From the NCBI GenBank assembly GCA_023375785.1, contig SZWC01000578.1, positions 1 to 55,065 on the forward strand: a DNA stretch of 55,065 nt. The letters run 5' to 3'. This DNA comes from Penium margaritaceum. Taxonomy: Eukaryota > Streptophyta > Zygnematophyceae > Desmidiales > Peniaceae. Of this stretch, positions 20,430 to 30,584 are shown piece by piece. Below the pieces are notes generated by a model. The model ran no database searches and had not been told where the DNA came from. It saw nothing but the letters and a program-made list of their open reading frames with translations. Position 1 is the first letter of the stretch; each line of letters begins with the position of its first letter. Made by a program: the position numbers and the translations under genes.

Positions 20430-20705
20430 GTGCGATTTCGAACGGAGCATAGATTGTGAACATGTAGATGTTGCGAGGCAGAAAAAGGTTTAGGAATTAC
20501 ATTAATAGCCCATCGTGTCGCAAGACCGCAATTTTCATTCCGACAGTCGAGGGCAAACCGGCCAGCTACCCTCGTCCTCAGTGAATCTTCCCAAACCTTC
20601 CGACAACTTTGACCACTCTCGTGAATCTACGACAGAAGTATCACGACCTTTCGGTCGACTTCTCGATGCACTGGGACGGTTCTGGATTTATAGAGATGCA
20701 TCTCG
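20430..20705 (+). mobile_element. Head-to-head Gypsy-family LTR fragments, left part of a broken LTR
   Basis: 20430-20489 resembles the start of the LTR in the orientation of 19753 (CGAACGGAGCATAGATTGTG). From about 20490 the sequence matches the same LTR in reverse complement (ATAGCCCATCGTGTCG onward) and stops at TCTCG 20701-20705, where the TRIM begins. The rest of this LTR resumes at 30110. Confidence 0.65.
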
Positions 20706-20866
20706 TGTAGCGTGGCAGTGCCACGCCAACCGGTCGAAGGAGCCACGTGGCTCAAGCGGGGTCACCTGGGATTGTGGGCAGTGAGAAGGGAGGACTTGAT
20801 GGTCGGAGACCTTCAAGCACCACGGTTTTGGCCTAGTCGGCCAAGGATTCCGTCAAATCCGCTACA
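20706..20866 (+). repeat. TRIM-1 first LTR (161 bp) followed by PBS
   Basis: Starts TGTAGCGTGGCAG and ends AATCCGCTACA. PBS TTGGTAATAGAGC follows at 20867. Confidence 0.75.
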
Positions 20867-20890
20867 TTGGTAATAGAGCTCTAGGGCTCG

Positions 20891-21742
20891 AACAGAAAAC
20901 TAGGCAGCAGGTTGGGGCACCAGCATTGTTGATGCAGCGTGCGGGCTTCCACACTGGTTGCCTAAGTCTGCTGCTCCCTCACTCTGCTACTCTAGAGACA
21001 AAGTCTGGAAGTTCTGTGTTTGTTACTCAGAAATGCGCGCGCCAGTGTTAGCGTCAGAAAGCAGCTGAAAACTGAAAGTGACTGATTAGGAATGAAGAAT
21101 GAGCAACAATGTGAGACTCCTCCAAGTTCTAGCCCCCCCCCACTAGTGTAGATCTTGTTACTCAGCTAACCAGCCAATCAGAAAATAGTCCTAGACCTAT
21201 TTTCTGGCAGGCATGGTTTTCTCGGTGAGCCCTGCCAGACGCCCGACAACCTCAAACCCGGGCGTTGTCTGTTTTGCCTTAAAACTGGACTATACCATTA
21301 ATACCAACGCTGCGAAGGCAGTCGTGTGGTCAGAATCAGCTAGAACACTGGCAACAAAGAGTTATGGCTGCCCGAACCCAGGCAGTGCCTACGACGGTCC
21401 ATGATACCAAACAGTGCCATGCAACAAGAGACATGGACCCTAGGCAGAGCATGGTGCTGCAGACACAATGGCACAGTCAGAAACAGCGCTGGGTGCATGC
21501 AGACAGCATCTGCGGTGGCAGTGACCGCCAACGGTTCGACCTCCGAGGAGGCCTGCGGATGGAGCTGAGCACGTTGCCAAAGGGAGGAGGCTCCAGCAAA
21601 CTACGAGTAGGCCTCAGTGTGCGTCGGCTCCACCGGACAACACTCCAGCAGTGTCAACTCTCGCCGTCAGTCATCTGCACGCTGATGTACACAAACCAGG
21701 GGAACACACCAGAGCACAATGAGAGATGCGCAAAAACCAACA
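20891..21742 (-). repeat. Copia-2 3' LTR
   Basis: Plus strand AACAGAAAACTAGG...GCAAAAACCAACA; followed by the PPT complement CTTTCCCA at 21743-21750. Confidence 0.85.
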
Positions 21743-21849
21743 CTTTCCCATGACTCACAGGCGTAGTGCAGATGTGTGGGCAGAGACACAGTCAACAACC
21801 CCACTCCCCCAGGGCACACATAGATGCAAGCAGGCACAATGAGAGCCAC

Positions 21850-23561
21850 TCACAGACGCACGCCAACCAAACTCACAGCCTTCTTGAACGAGTCGCGCTT
21901 CAGTGCCTTGGTCAAGAAGTTAGCCAGTTGCCGTGCTGTCTCAACCCACACAATGCTGATGCTTCCGTCACACAACAAAGAATGCACATAGTGATACTCG
22001 ACGTTGATGTACTTTGTGCGTGTGTGATGCACACCGTCATTGTCGACGATGGCCATGGCATTCTCATTGTCACAACGCAACGTGATGGATGCGACGGACT
22101 GACGCAACTCGGACAACAGACGACGCAACCACACACTCTCACAAACGCATGAGCCAAGGGCCACATACTCAGCCTCGGTAGTGCTGCGTGCAATGCACCC
22201 GTGCTTGCCGCTGCTCCAGGACACAGCCATGCTGCCGATCAGAAAGATCCATCCTGTGTGACTCTTACCGTCTGGCCGGCCGACCCAGTCATTGTCGGAG
22301 TAGTCCACCGCGACGACAGACGGCAAGCGGTGGAACATTAGACCTCGCCGAGGAGTCGAGACGATGTAGCGGAGTACTCGGATCACGGCCTCAAAGTGGA
22401 GGTGACACGGCTCCTGAGAAAACTGAGCTAGGAGGTTGACGGGGAACACGATGTCTGGGCGCGTCGTCGTCGCCAGGAATATCAGTGACCCGATGACTGG
22501 CAGATACGTGGTCACGTCAATTGGCTCTCCCACAACGGCTGGGTCAGGACTCTTCAGCTTCACTAGCCATCAGGTGACAAAGGTGAAGATGCACTGGGCA
22601 CGAGGGGTAGGTCCTTGGCAAAGCGAGTGGACACGGTCTGTACATAGACAGCCTGGTGGACATGCAAGATGCCCTGGGAGCGATCATGCTCGAGATCCAT
22701 GCCCAGGAAGACTTGGACAGAACCGAGATCCTTAATCTTATAGGCGGTGTGCAGCAGGTCCTTGACACCCTGGATGGCAGCCATGTCAAGCGACACAATG
22801 AGGAGATCGTCGACGTAGACCAGGACAGCGGCGAGGGTCTGGCCTCACGGGCACACGAACAGTGCGAGGTCAGGTGTACTACGCTGAAGGCCGCCGCGAA
22901 GGAGCGTACTGCTGATCTCCTGGTTCGAGCACCGAGGCGACTGCTTCAGGCCGTAGAGGGCCTTCCACAGCCGCCAGACTCTACCAGTGCCGTCGTCCAA
23001 GCCTGGAGGCTGCACCATGTAGAGCTCCTCATCCTCCAATGAACCATGGAGGAAGGCGTTGCTCACGTCCATCTGATGCAGCTCCCATCCATGTTGGGCA
23101 ACAAGACTGAAGAGCGCCCGACTCATTGAGAACCGGCCAACTGGAGCAAAGATCTCGTCATAGTCGACCCCAGGGACCTGAGCAAACCCCTTGGCTGTGA
23201 GGCGGGCCTTGTACTTGTCCAAGGACCCGTCGGGCTTCCATTTGTGCCGACAAACCCACTTGGCACTGATGGCCTTCCGACCTAGAGGGAGGTCGAAGAG
23301 GTTATACACGTGGTACTGCCGGATAGCAGCAAGTTCGTCAACGCAGGCAGCATCCCTGTGTACGGCCTCAGGAGAGGCGCGAGCCTCGCACAGGTTGGCT
23401 GGATCCTCCAGGCGTGCTATGGAGCAGAGTGAGAGAGCGTGTGCTTCTCGAGATCCAGGTGGGATGCGTGCGAGTACAACCATGACAGCATGCCGATGCT
23501 CGTGATGAAGCATGACATAGCCCAGTGCAGAGCCAGGGTGAAGGTCTACAATGATAGCCAA
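21850..23561 (-). pseudogene. Copia-2 reverse transcriptase and RNase H, nearly intact but frameshifted
   Basis: Three consecutive minus-strand frames. 23561-22845 holds RT (YNLFDLPLGRKAISAKWVCR, DKYKARLTAKGFAQVPGVDY, QMDVSNAFLHGSLED, GLKQSPRCSNQE). A frame change follows, then LVYVDDLLIVS with YVDD at 22806-22817 and KIKDLGSVQVFLGMDLEHDR to a stop at 22563. RNase H at 22563-21850 is one uninterrupted frame (DYSDNDWVGRPDGKSHTGWI, EAEYVALGSCVCESVWLRRL, RCDNENAMAIVDNDG, ANFLTKAL). Only two lesions separate it from a complete RT-RNase H. The linker to integrase is the minisatellite at 23765-24230. Confidence 0.85.
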
Positions 23562-23764
23562 AGTGGTAGGGCCGAGGGCCTTAGTGCCAGGGTCCCACTC
23601 ACGACCGTGGCAGTGGAAGATACACGTGGAGCGACAGGTGGCCGAGACGCCACAGGGCGAGGTGCTACGGTCTGCACGCTCACTGACAGCCTAGGTCGGA
23701 GCCTGCCGCCTGGGCCACGCATGTAGCGTGGTAGGGCAAAAGATGGTCCCGAGTCTGATGAGCC

Positions 23765-24230
23765 AACGGAGGCGGACCGGGCTGCTGGCTCGGAGGGACC
23801 AGCGGACGCGTCTAGGGCTGTTGGTCCGGAGGGGCCAGCGGACGCGACCGGGGTCGCTGGTCCGGGGGAGCCAGCGCACACGACTAGGACGGTTGGCCAG
23901 GAGGGACCAGTGGACACGATTGGGACCGCCGGCCCAGAGGGACCAGTGGACGCGACTAGGGCCGTCGGCCCTGGGGGACCGATGGACGCGATTGGGACTG
24001 CCGACCCGGTGGGACCAGTGGACACGACTAGGATCGCCGGCTCGGAGGGACCAGTGGACGCGACTGGGGTCGTCGGCCTGGAGGGACCGGTGGACGCGAC
24101 TGGGACTGACGGCCTGGACGGCCCTGATGGACACGATTGGGACCGCCCACCCGAAGGGACCGGTGAACATGACTGGGACCGCGGGCCCGGAGGGACCGGT
24201 GAACGTGACTGGGACTCATGGCTCGAAGGG
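23765..24230 (-). repeat. 36-bp coding minisatellite in the Copia-2 IN-RT linker
   Basis: On the minus strand it encodes about ten or more 12-residue units of form VASTGPSGPTAL (variants VASTGPSRPTTP, IASIGPPGPTAL, VASAGPSGPTAL). Period 36 bp keeps the frame open. The Copia-1 linker at the same place is Ser/Pro-rich but not periodic. Confidence 0.8.
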
Positions 24231-24499
24231 GCTAGTAGGCGCGACAGGGACTGTTCGCTTGGAGGAGGCAACGGGCGCAACAGGGGCTGCTGGCTTGGAG
24301 GGAGTAAGTGATGTCCCATATGGAAGTGGTAGGACGGAGAACGGAATCACCACTCCTCCACGGGACGAGAGGGACACCGACAAGCCGGAGCGAACAAGAT
24401 TGTGCAAAAACAGTTCCTTGAAGAAGAGGGTATCGCGATACTCGACGATGCAGTGTCACGAGGGATCCCAGAAGCGCCAAGCCTTGGAATGATGAGAAA

Positions 24500-25934
24500 C
24501 CCCGAGAAAGGTGCAACGACGCCCGTGGGGGACGAGCTTGCTGCCCTACTACGGGACGGGCAGCCACACAATGGATACACAGCCCCAGACGCGAGCAGGG
24601 CGGAGGTTGGCTCGCTGACCGCACCAGTGCTGGTACGGTGTCGACTGGCGGGGAAGGGATCTGTGAGGAATCTGGTTCCAGACCCACGTCATGTAGGCCA
24701 TGGCTTCAAAGTAGAAGCCATCGAAGAGGCCAGACTCAACGCGCATGGTGTGGACGGCATCGGCCATGGTACGTTTCCACCCTCGGAGACGCTGTTTTGG
24801 GCGGGCGTGTATGGCGCGGACGTCTCGTTGTGGATACCGCGGAGGCGAGAAAAGTCTTGGTCTCGCCCATGTACTCACCACTGCGATCGGAGCGAAAGCA
24901 ATGAAGGGATCGACCACACTCACACTCCGAAAGGACAAGCCAGTCCTGAATGGAATGGGAGACGTCGCTCTTCAATCGAAGGCAGAAGACCCAGCGGTAG
25001 CGCGAGTAGTCGTCAATGAGGATGAGGACGTAACGACCATGCTCTCCAACGGACTCGATAGGGAGAGGACCCATGACATCAGAATGGACGAGGTTGAGAG
25101 GGGCAGACGCACGGGAGGAGGAAAGAGGGTATGTGGACCGGTGCATCTTGTCCTGAGCGCAATCAACGCACTCTGTGGGACATGGCAAAGGAAAAGTCTC
25201 AGAGTCAAGGCCCTTGGCCGGCTGGGTGCGCAGCATGCTATCGATGAAAACAGAGTGAACGTGGCAAAGGCGGCAGTGTTGGAGACGGGTGTGCTGCAGA
25301 GAGAGCGTACTAGTGACAAACACATGGCCTGTGGCGGCCGACGAGGAGGTGACAGAAGAAGTGGAGGATAGACGAGGCACGTGCCACAGGTTGTCACGGC
25401 CGGTGGCGTGAAGAGCGACAAGACCGGACGGACGCAACGACACAGTGCCAACACCACGTGAATGCACAACGTCCATTCTCATGCGGTCAAGGGCAGTAAC
25501 GGACAGGAGGCTGAGCTCAAGACTGGGGACGAAAAGGACATCGGTCAAGAAGGCATCACCGGCAGGAGCACGGAAGCAAACGACACGAACGCCGCGGACA
25601 GATAACGACTGGCCAGGCCTGTCCGGACACCGGATACATTGCTAACAGGACCAAGCATACTGCAGGCCTCACGAGAGGCCATCATGTCATGCGTGGCCCC
25701 GAAGTCGATGATCCAGGTCTCGGCCGGGTCCTGGACCGGAGTCGCCAGATCGCTAACGGTCACATGGCAGCACGTAAGAGACACGGATGTGGTGGAAGGG
25801 GGCGCGAACCGAGACTGCCAATCATCAAGCCACATGACGTCGTCACGGAGGGGACCAGAGGAGGCCACGAGAGACAGCAAGACAGACGAGGAGGAAGGAA
25901 ACGACCACAGCTCAGTCTCACTCATGCAGAGCAA
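24500..25934 (-). pseudogene. Copia-2 protease and integrase; protease active site DSG changed to DFG
   Basis: At 25934-25545 the protease frame reads WIIDFGATHDMM where Copia-1 has IIDSGATHHMT, so the catalytic Asp-Ser-Gly is Asp-Phe-Gly (one TCC to TTC change). Frame 25548-24736 gives DVLFVPSLELSLLSVTALDR, LCHVHSVFIDSML, the CVDCAQDKMHRS zinc segment, VHSDVMGPLPIESVGEHGRY, DDYSRYRWVF and FRSDRSGEYMGET (D1 and D2). A frameshift near 24770-24800 splits the VSEGGN segment (catalytic Glu) from MADAVHTMRVESGLFDGFYF. The C-terminal ARVWGCVSIVWLPV ends near 24549. Confidence 0.82.
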
Positions 25935-25949
25935 GGGAGACGAGCAGGA

Positions 25950-27110
25950 GGTGACGCAACGCGCACTTCCCTGGGGGGGAGGGGAAGGTAGGCCAAGCTG
26001 GAGCGCAATGAACTACTCCAACTGTTGCTCACGCATGGACGGTACGGTAGTGTAGACTGAGTGCGGAGTGACGGCCCCGGAGCCCGGATAGAACGAGGAC
26101 CTCACTGATGGAGAGAACAGGGGTGCCGACGGCTGCGAGTGATGCTTTTGCGGAGCTGGCGACGGCGGGAGCGTTGCGGCTGTCGGAGGAGAGGAGCTGA
26201 TGGACGAGGTCGGGGTGTCAGGGTCAGCGACAGCGACGGTGGCAGAGGCAAGACGGTGCTCCCGCTGGCGACGCATGGTGGCGATGACGCACGCCTCATC
26301 TATGGGCAGCGGGCACGTGTACCACCGGTGTTCAGGCTGCCAGACTAAGCCACCACCGCTGGACCCATTTGACTGTTGCTGGTGCTACTGATGTTGACCC
26401 TTACCTTTCTTGCTCCGGCGTTTCTTCTTCCGCGACGACAAAGAGCTGGTGAAGGTAGCTGCTGCGGAGGAAGCAACGGCAACGGAGGCGACGGCGGGGG
26501 AGGCCAGAGCCTCTGTGCACTGAAGGCGGGACTCTAGGCGATCTTCCTCAATCCGGAGGAAGAGCTCGTATGCCCAGGGCATGAGAGTGCCCTGTGCCGC
26601 CATGGTGGAGAGGACGTCCTTGGAGTAGTGCACGAAGACATCCGCGTACACGTCAGTGGCGTCGTGCTTGATGGTGAGGAGCGCCGCCAGAGGGGATGGA
26701 GCAAAGGTGCCAAGGCAACAACGGATGTCTTCAGCCCGCTGCCAGTAGGCGGTGACCGTTTCGTTCTCCCCCATGTGGAGGGAGTTGAACTCTCAGAGTA
26801 GACGGCTGGTCTCAGCCTCGCTAGACAGGCGATGGGGGCAAGTGAGGACGTGCCGTGCGGCTGCAGGGTCTAGGACGCTGCTAGCAGTGAAATCGCCAAG
26901 AAAGGGCTCTAGGACCAGTGGGGAAGCCGGAGGAGCGACAGGGATGAGGGCGCGGACGGCGCGACCAGCGTCATACAGCTGGTTGGCCTAGGTGGAGTCG
27001 TACGAAAGAGTGTAGTATGCCCACAGGCCATCCCCTTCCTCCCAAATGCGGAAGTTGAGCTTCAACTCCGGAACTGCTCGTCGGCCTGAAGCGGTAGGGG
27101 AGGCGTCTCA
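25950..27110 (-). pseudogene. Copia-2 Gag, degenerate zinc knuckle
   Basis: Capsid-like start LKLNFRIWEEGDGLWAYYTL near 27000-27070, then RAVRALIPVAPPASPLVLEP, a frame change, and EFNSLHMGENETVTAYWQRA with DVLSTMAAQGTLMPWAYELF to a basic tail (SSRKKKRRSKKGKG) and stop at 26385. The downstream frame 26276-26013 begins just after a WQPEHRWYTCP remnant where the CCHC knuckle should be (CWNCGATGH in Copia-1), so the knuckle is lost. Ser/Pro-rich tail. It precedes protease in the expected order. Confidence 0.72.
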
Positions 27111-27369
27111 AAGTCCTTTTGCCTACAGCTGGCACCTAGAGTGGGGCCAAGGACGGAGGTCACTGTCTGCCGCTGGCGGTGAGTCTGCTGTTACACCAGG
27201 TAATGTGTGGCAGCGGACACAGCGGGGCTAGTGTGCCCAGGAGGAATGAATGGCGACGGAGTACTATTGGCCGTCTGTGAGGCCAGTGGCTGCAGGGTTG
27301 CAAGCTGCTGCGTCAAAGCGACGAGTTGTTGCTAAATGGTAGCTAAGGGATCAGGGGTGTCGGCGACGA

Positions 27370-28560
27370 CGCCTGTTGGGTGCTGCTGCTGCTGCTGCTA
27401 CTACTGCTACTGCCGTTTTTGCTTCTTTTGCTGCTGCTGTTGTAGCTACAGCTGCTGCAATTCCTTGTCCTACTACTACTCCTATTGCTGCTGCTGCTTC
27501 CTGGTCTTGGATTGGCGTAAGCAGCTCTTGCGGCGTAATCTCCTACTGCTACTAGTATATAGTTTCTTCCCCACCCTTCTCCCCTTTTTTGTGTTTTTTT
27601 GTTGATGATGTCAGCAGTGACGTCACAAGCTGAATGCTGACGTTAGCAGCAGCTGGATGCTGACATCAGCAGCGGATGTAGTTAGAGCCGCTACTACATA
27701 ACTATAGCGGCTGTTGTTGATGCCACTACTTTAGCTCTTGCTGCCGTTGCCGTTGCTTGCCGTTGTTGCTACTGCTGCTGCTACAACTACTATTGTAGCT
27801 GCTGCTGCTACTGGTGCTACTACTACGGCTGCTGTGGTAGCAGCAACTGCTGCTGCTATTACTGCTGCTGCTGTTGCTACTGCTGCGCCTGTTGTGACAA
27901 CATCAACTGCTACTGCTATTACTGCTGCTGCTGCTGCTGCTACTATTGCTACTGCTCCTACTACAGCTACTGCTGCGGGCTGTTGCGTCTGTAGTAGCTG
28001 TTGCAACAGCTATGGAAACTGTTGCTGGGATGGGGAAATTTTTTTGCTAGCCTTTTGTTTTTCCTTTCGTCTAGCGGAGCGAGCCCCGTTGCTCACTGTG
28101 GACAGCGGGATGTGAGCAGCGAGCTCGCTGCTCACAGCAAGCAGCGGGCTCACTGCTTGCAACCCGCTACTTGCGACAAGCTGTGGGTTGCGCGCAGCAG
28201 TACATGCTGTTGCCTGCTGCCGGCTTCTCCTCGTTGCTGTTGCTGCTGTAGCCGGCTGTTGCTGCTACTACTGTGGCTCACTACTGCTGCTACTGCTGCT
28301 CGCTACGGCTGCAGTTGCTGTTGCGAGCTGCTGTTGCTAGCTACCGCTGCTACTTGCTGCTGGGGACATCTGCTACTACTGCAAGCTTCTGCCAGCTGCT
28401 GCTGCTGCTGCTGGTAGCTGCTACTGCTGTTGTGAGCTGCTGCTGCTGCCGGCTACTACTATTGCACGCAACTGCTGCTGGCTGCTGCTGCTACTGCTTG
28501 CTGCAGTTGCATGCCGCTACTGCTACTGCAGGATATTGCTGCTGCTTGCTGGTGCCAGTC
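27370..28560. repeat. GCT/ACT triplet-rich leader of Copia-2
   Basis: About 1.2 kb of imperfect CTG/GCT/CTA triplets between gag and PBS. The minus (sense) strand at 28006-27731 is open and almost all Ala/Val/Thr (AVAIVAAAAAAVIAVAVDVV). A compositionally similar Ala-rich sense frame lies upstream of gag in Copia-1 and Copia-3. Confidence 0.75.
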
Positions 28561-28844
28561 ACTGCACCTGGGTGACGTTGCCGTGTGCGTCGTTGCCCGG
28601 AGGTCTTGGACGCGGCCTGCCGCTCACCTCCTCACGACACGCTTGGGGGTCAGTGCTGCCGAAAAAAATCCGACAGCATTTCCCCTGGCCCAGTGGCCGT
28701 GGGAAAATTTATGACGCCGCCACAAGGTGGGTCAATGCTACAAAAAAAAATCCAACACCATTTCCCCTGCACTGGCGCGTATGGGGGTCCGCCGGCGTTG
28801 TCTGGCACCTGTACGCCAGTCTTCTGCTGCTGCTGCTACGCTCT

Positions 28845-29709
28845 GGATCTGATACCAAAACAAAAAACTAGGCATCAGGTTGGGGTAACAGCATTGTTGA
28901 TGCAGCGTACGGGCTTCCACGCTCGTTGCTTAAGTCTGATGTCCCCTCAGTGTGTTGCTCTAGAGACTAAGTCTGGAAGCTCTGGGTTTGTTACTCAGAA
29001 ATGCGCGCGCCAATGTTAGCGCTAGAAAGTAGCTGAAAACTGAAAGTGACTGATTAGGAATGAAGAATGAGCAACAATAGGAGACCCTTCCAAGTTCTAG
29101 CTCCCCCCCACTAGTGCAAAACTTGTTACTCAGCTAACTAGCCAATCAGAAAATTGTCCTAGACCTATTTTCTGGCAGGCAGGGTTTTCTCGGTGAGCCC
29201 TGTCAGACGCCCGACAGCCTAGAACCCGGGCGTCGTCCGTTTTGCCTGAAAACTGGACCATACTGTAGTACCAATGCTGCCAACGTAGTTGTGCGGTCAG
29301 AATCAGCTAGAAAAATAGCGGCAAAGAGTTATGGCTGCCCGAACCCAGGCAATGCCTACGACGGTCCATGATACCAAACAGTGCCACGCAGCAAAAGACA
29401 TGGACCCTAGGCAGATTATGGTGCTGCAGATGCAATGGCACTGTCAAAAACAACATTGGGTGCATGTAGACAGCATCTGCGGTGGCAGAGACCGCGGACG
29501 GCTCGACCACCGAAGAGGCCTGCCGATGGAGCTGAGCACGTCGCCGAAGGGAGGAGGCTCCAGCAAACTGCGAGTAGGCCTCAGCGGGCATTGTCTCCAC
29601 CGGACAAAACTCCAGCAGCGTCAAGTCTCGCCGTCAGTCATCTGCATGCCGATGTTCACAAGCCGGGAGGACACACTAGAGCACAATGAGAGATGCGCAA
29701 AAACCAACA
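28845..29709 (-). repeat. Copia-2 PBS and 5' LTR
   Basis: Minus-strand TTGGTATCAGATCC (28845-28858) follows the LTR end TTTTTTGTT. LTR 28859-29709, CCAACA at its right edge on the plus strand, directly joined to TRIM LTR sequence. Confidence 0.85.
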
Positions 29710-30109
29710 CGTGGCAGTGCCTCGCCAACCGGTCAAAGGAGCCACGTGGCTTGAGCGGGGTCACCTGGGACTACGGGCGGTGAAACGGGATGGCTTGATG
29801 GTCGGAGACCTTTGAGCACCGCGGTTTTGGCCTAGTCGGTCAAGGATTCCGTCAAATCCGTTACATTAGTATTAGAGCTCCAGGGCTCGAATCCCACGTT
29901 GGGAGTACCGGAGATGGCGAGACGGCTCTCACTCCTAGTGGGGGGAAGTGTACCATGGTAGTGCCACGCCCACCGGTCGAAGGAGCCACATGGCTCGAAC
30001 GGGGTCACCTGGGACTGTGGGTGGTGAGACGGGATGGCTTGAGGGTCGGAAACCCTCAAGCACCCCTGTTTTGGCCTAGTCGGCCAAGGATTCCGCCAAA
30101 TCCGCTACA
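29710..30109 (+). mobile_element. TRIM-1 right-hand unit: LTR, PBS, 83-nt internal region, PPT, LTR
   Basis: LTR 29710-29865 ends CCGTTACA. The PBS TTAGTATTAGAGCTCCAGGG begins at 29866 and continues as CTCGAATCCC, tracking the complement of initiator tRNA acceptor and T arm. PPT AGTGGGGGGAAG ends at 29948, LTR TGTACCATGGTAG to CCGCTACA is 29949-30109. No ORF. Confidence 0.78.
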
Positions 30110-30389
30110 TCTCGCATCGTTGATTCTCGAAGATCCCTGACATCTTGGTGGAACTTCTCACATTTGACCCATCACGACGCTACTCCACACGCGTCGGTCG
30201 ATAATCGACCTAGTGACCCCAACTATGCCTCATTCGTAACTTGACACTTGTATACATGTGTTCCATTATTTCGACACTTGTCATCGAAGTACACTTGCCG
30301 CTAATTATACATTGCTCAAGTGTCCAAAATTCTAAATTTTGTTCTATCTTGGAACTTCTACTTGTTCACCATCTACACTCCGTTCGACG
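30110..30389 (+). mobile_element. Right part of the reverse-oriented Gypsy-family LTR split by TRIM-1
   Basis: Resumes with TCTCG and matches the reverse complement of the 6154/19753 LTRs up to CACTCCGTTCGACG. Then TAACAGGGGGG follows, resembling the start of the Gypsy internal region (TAACAC). No gene between 30390 and 30479. Confidence 0.7.
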
Positions 30390-30479
30390 TAACAGGGGGG
30401 TCATTTTGTGCTCACTCGAGCCACGGTTAGCGGCTCTCCCGCTCTCGATTGAGCGGCCCCACGCTCAAAGAATTATACC

Positions 30480-30524
30480 TGTTGGTTATGGTCGTGACAC
30501 ACGCAAGTGCCCTCCTGCCTCCAT

Positions 30525-30584
<60 letters not shown>

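Larger units (their letters stand above)
20891..29709 (-). mobile_element. Copia-2, minus-strand LTR retrotransposon, 8.8 kb
   Basis: LTRs 20891-21742 (852 bp) and 28859-29709 (851 bp) align along their length, with about 10% differences by eye. In element orientation each starts TGTTGGTTTTTGCGC; the other end is TGTT, not the usual CA. PBS TTGGTATCAGATCC (28845-28858) follows the 5' LTR, and PPT TGGGAAAG (21743-21750) precedes the 3' LTR. Order Gag, PR, IN, RT, RNase H is Copia type. I found no matching target duplication (GCTCG on the left, CGTGG on the right). It sits inside TRIM-1. Confidence 0.88.
20706..30109 (+). mobile_element. TRIM-1: miniature LTR retrotransposon, three LTRs, carrying nested Copia-2
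   Basis: Flanked by a perfect 5-bp target duplication TCTCG (20701-20705 and 30110-30114). LTRs of 161 bp lie at 20706-20866 and 29949-30109, with a third at 29710-29865 missing its first 5 nt. The complete right-hand unit has PBS TTAGTATTAGAGC right after its 5' LTR, an internal region of only 83 nt with no coding capacity, and PPT AGTGGGGGGAAG before its 3' LTR. That is the definition of a TRIM (non-autonomous, mobilised in trans). The left unit is LTR, PBS and 24 nt, then cut by Copia-2. The three-LTR state suggests a tandem made by recombination before Copia-2 arrived. Confidence 0.75.

Noticed and set aside
23728..24492. Plus-strand 254-codon Arg/Gly/Leu-rich frame
   Set aside because: Shadow of the 36-bp minisatellite encoded on the minus strand within the Copia-2 linker.
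20886..29714. Target duplication for Copia-2
   Set aside because: Flanks GCTCG and CGTGG do not match; the insertion seems to have been followed by loss or recombination in the TRIM.
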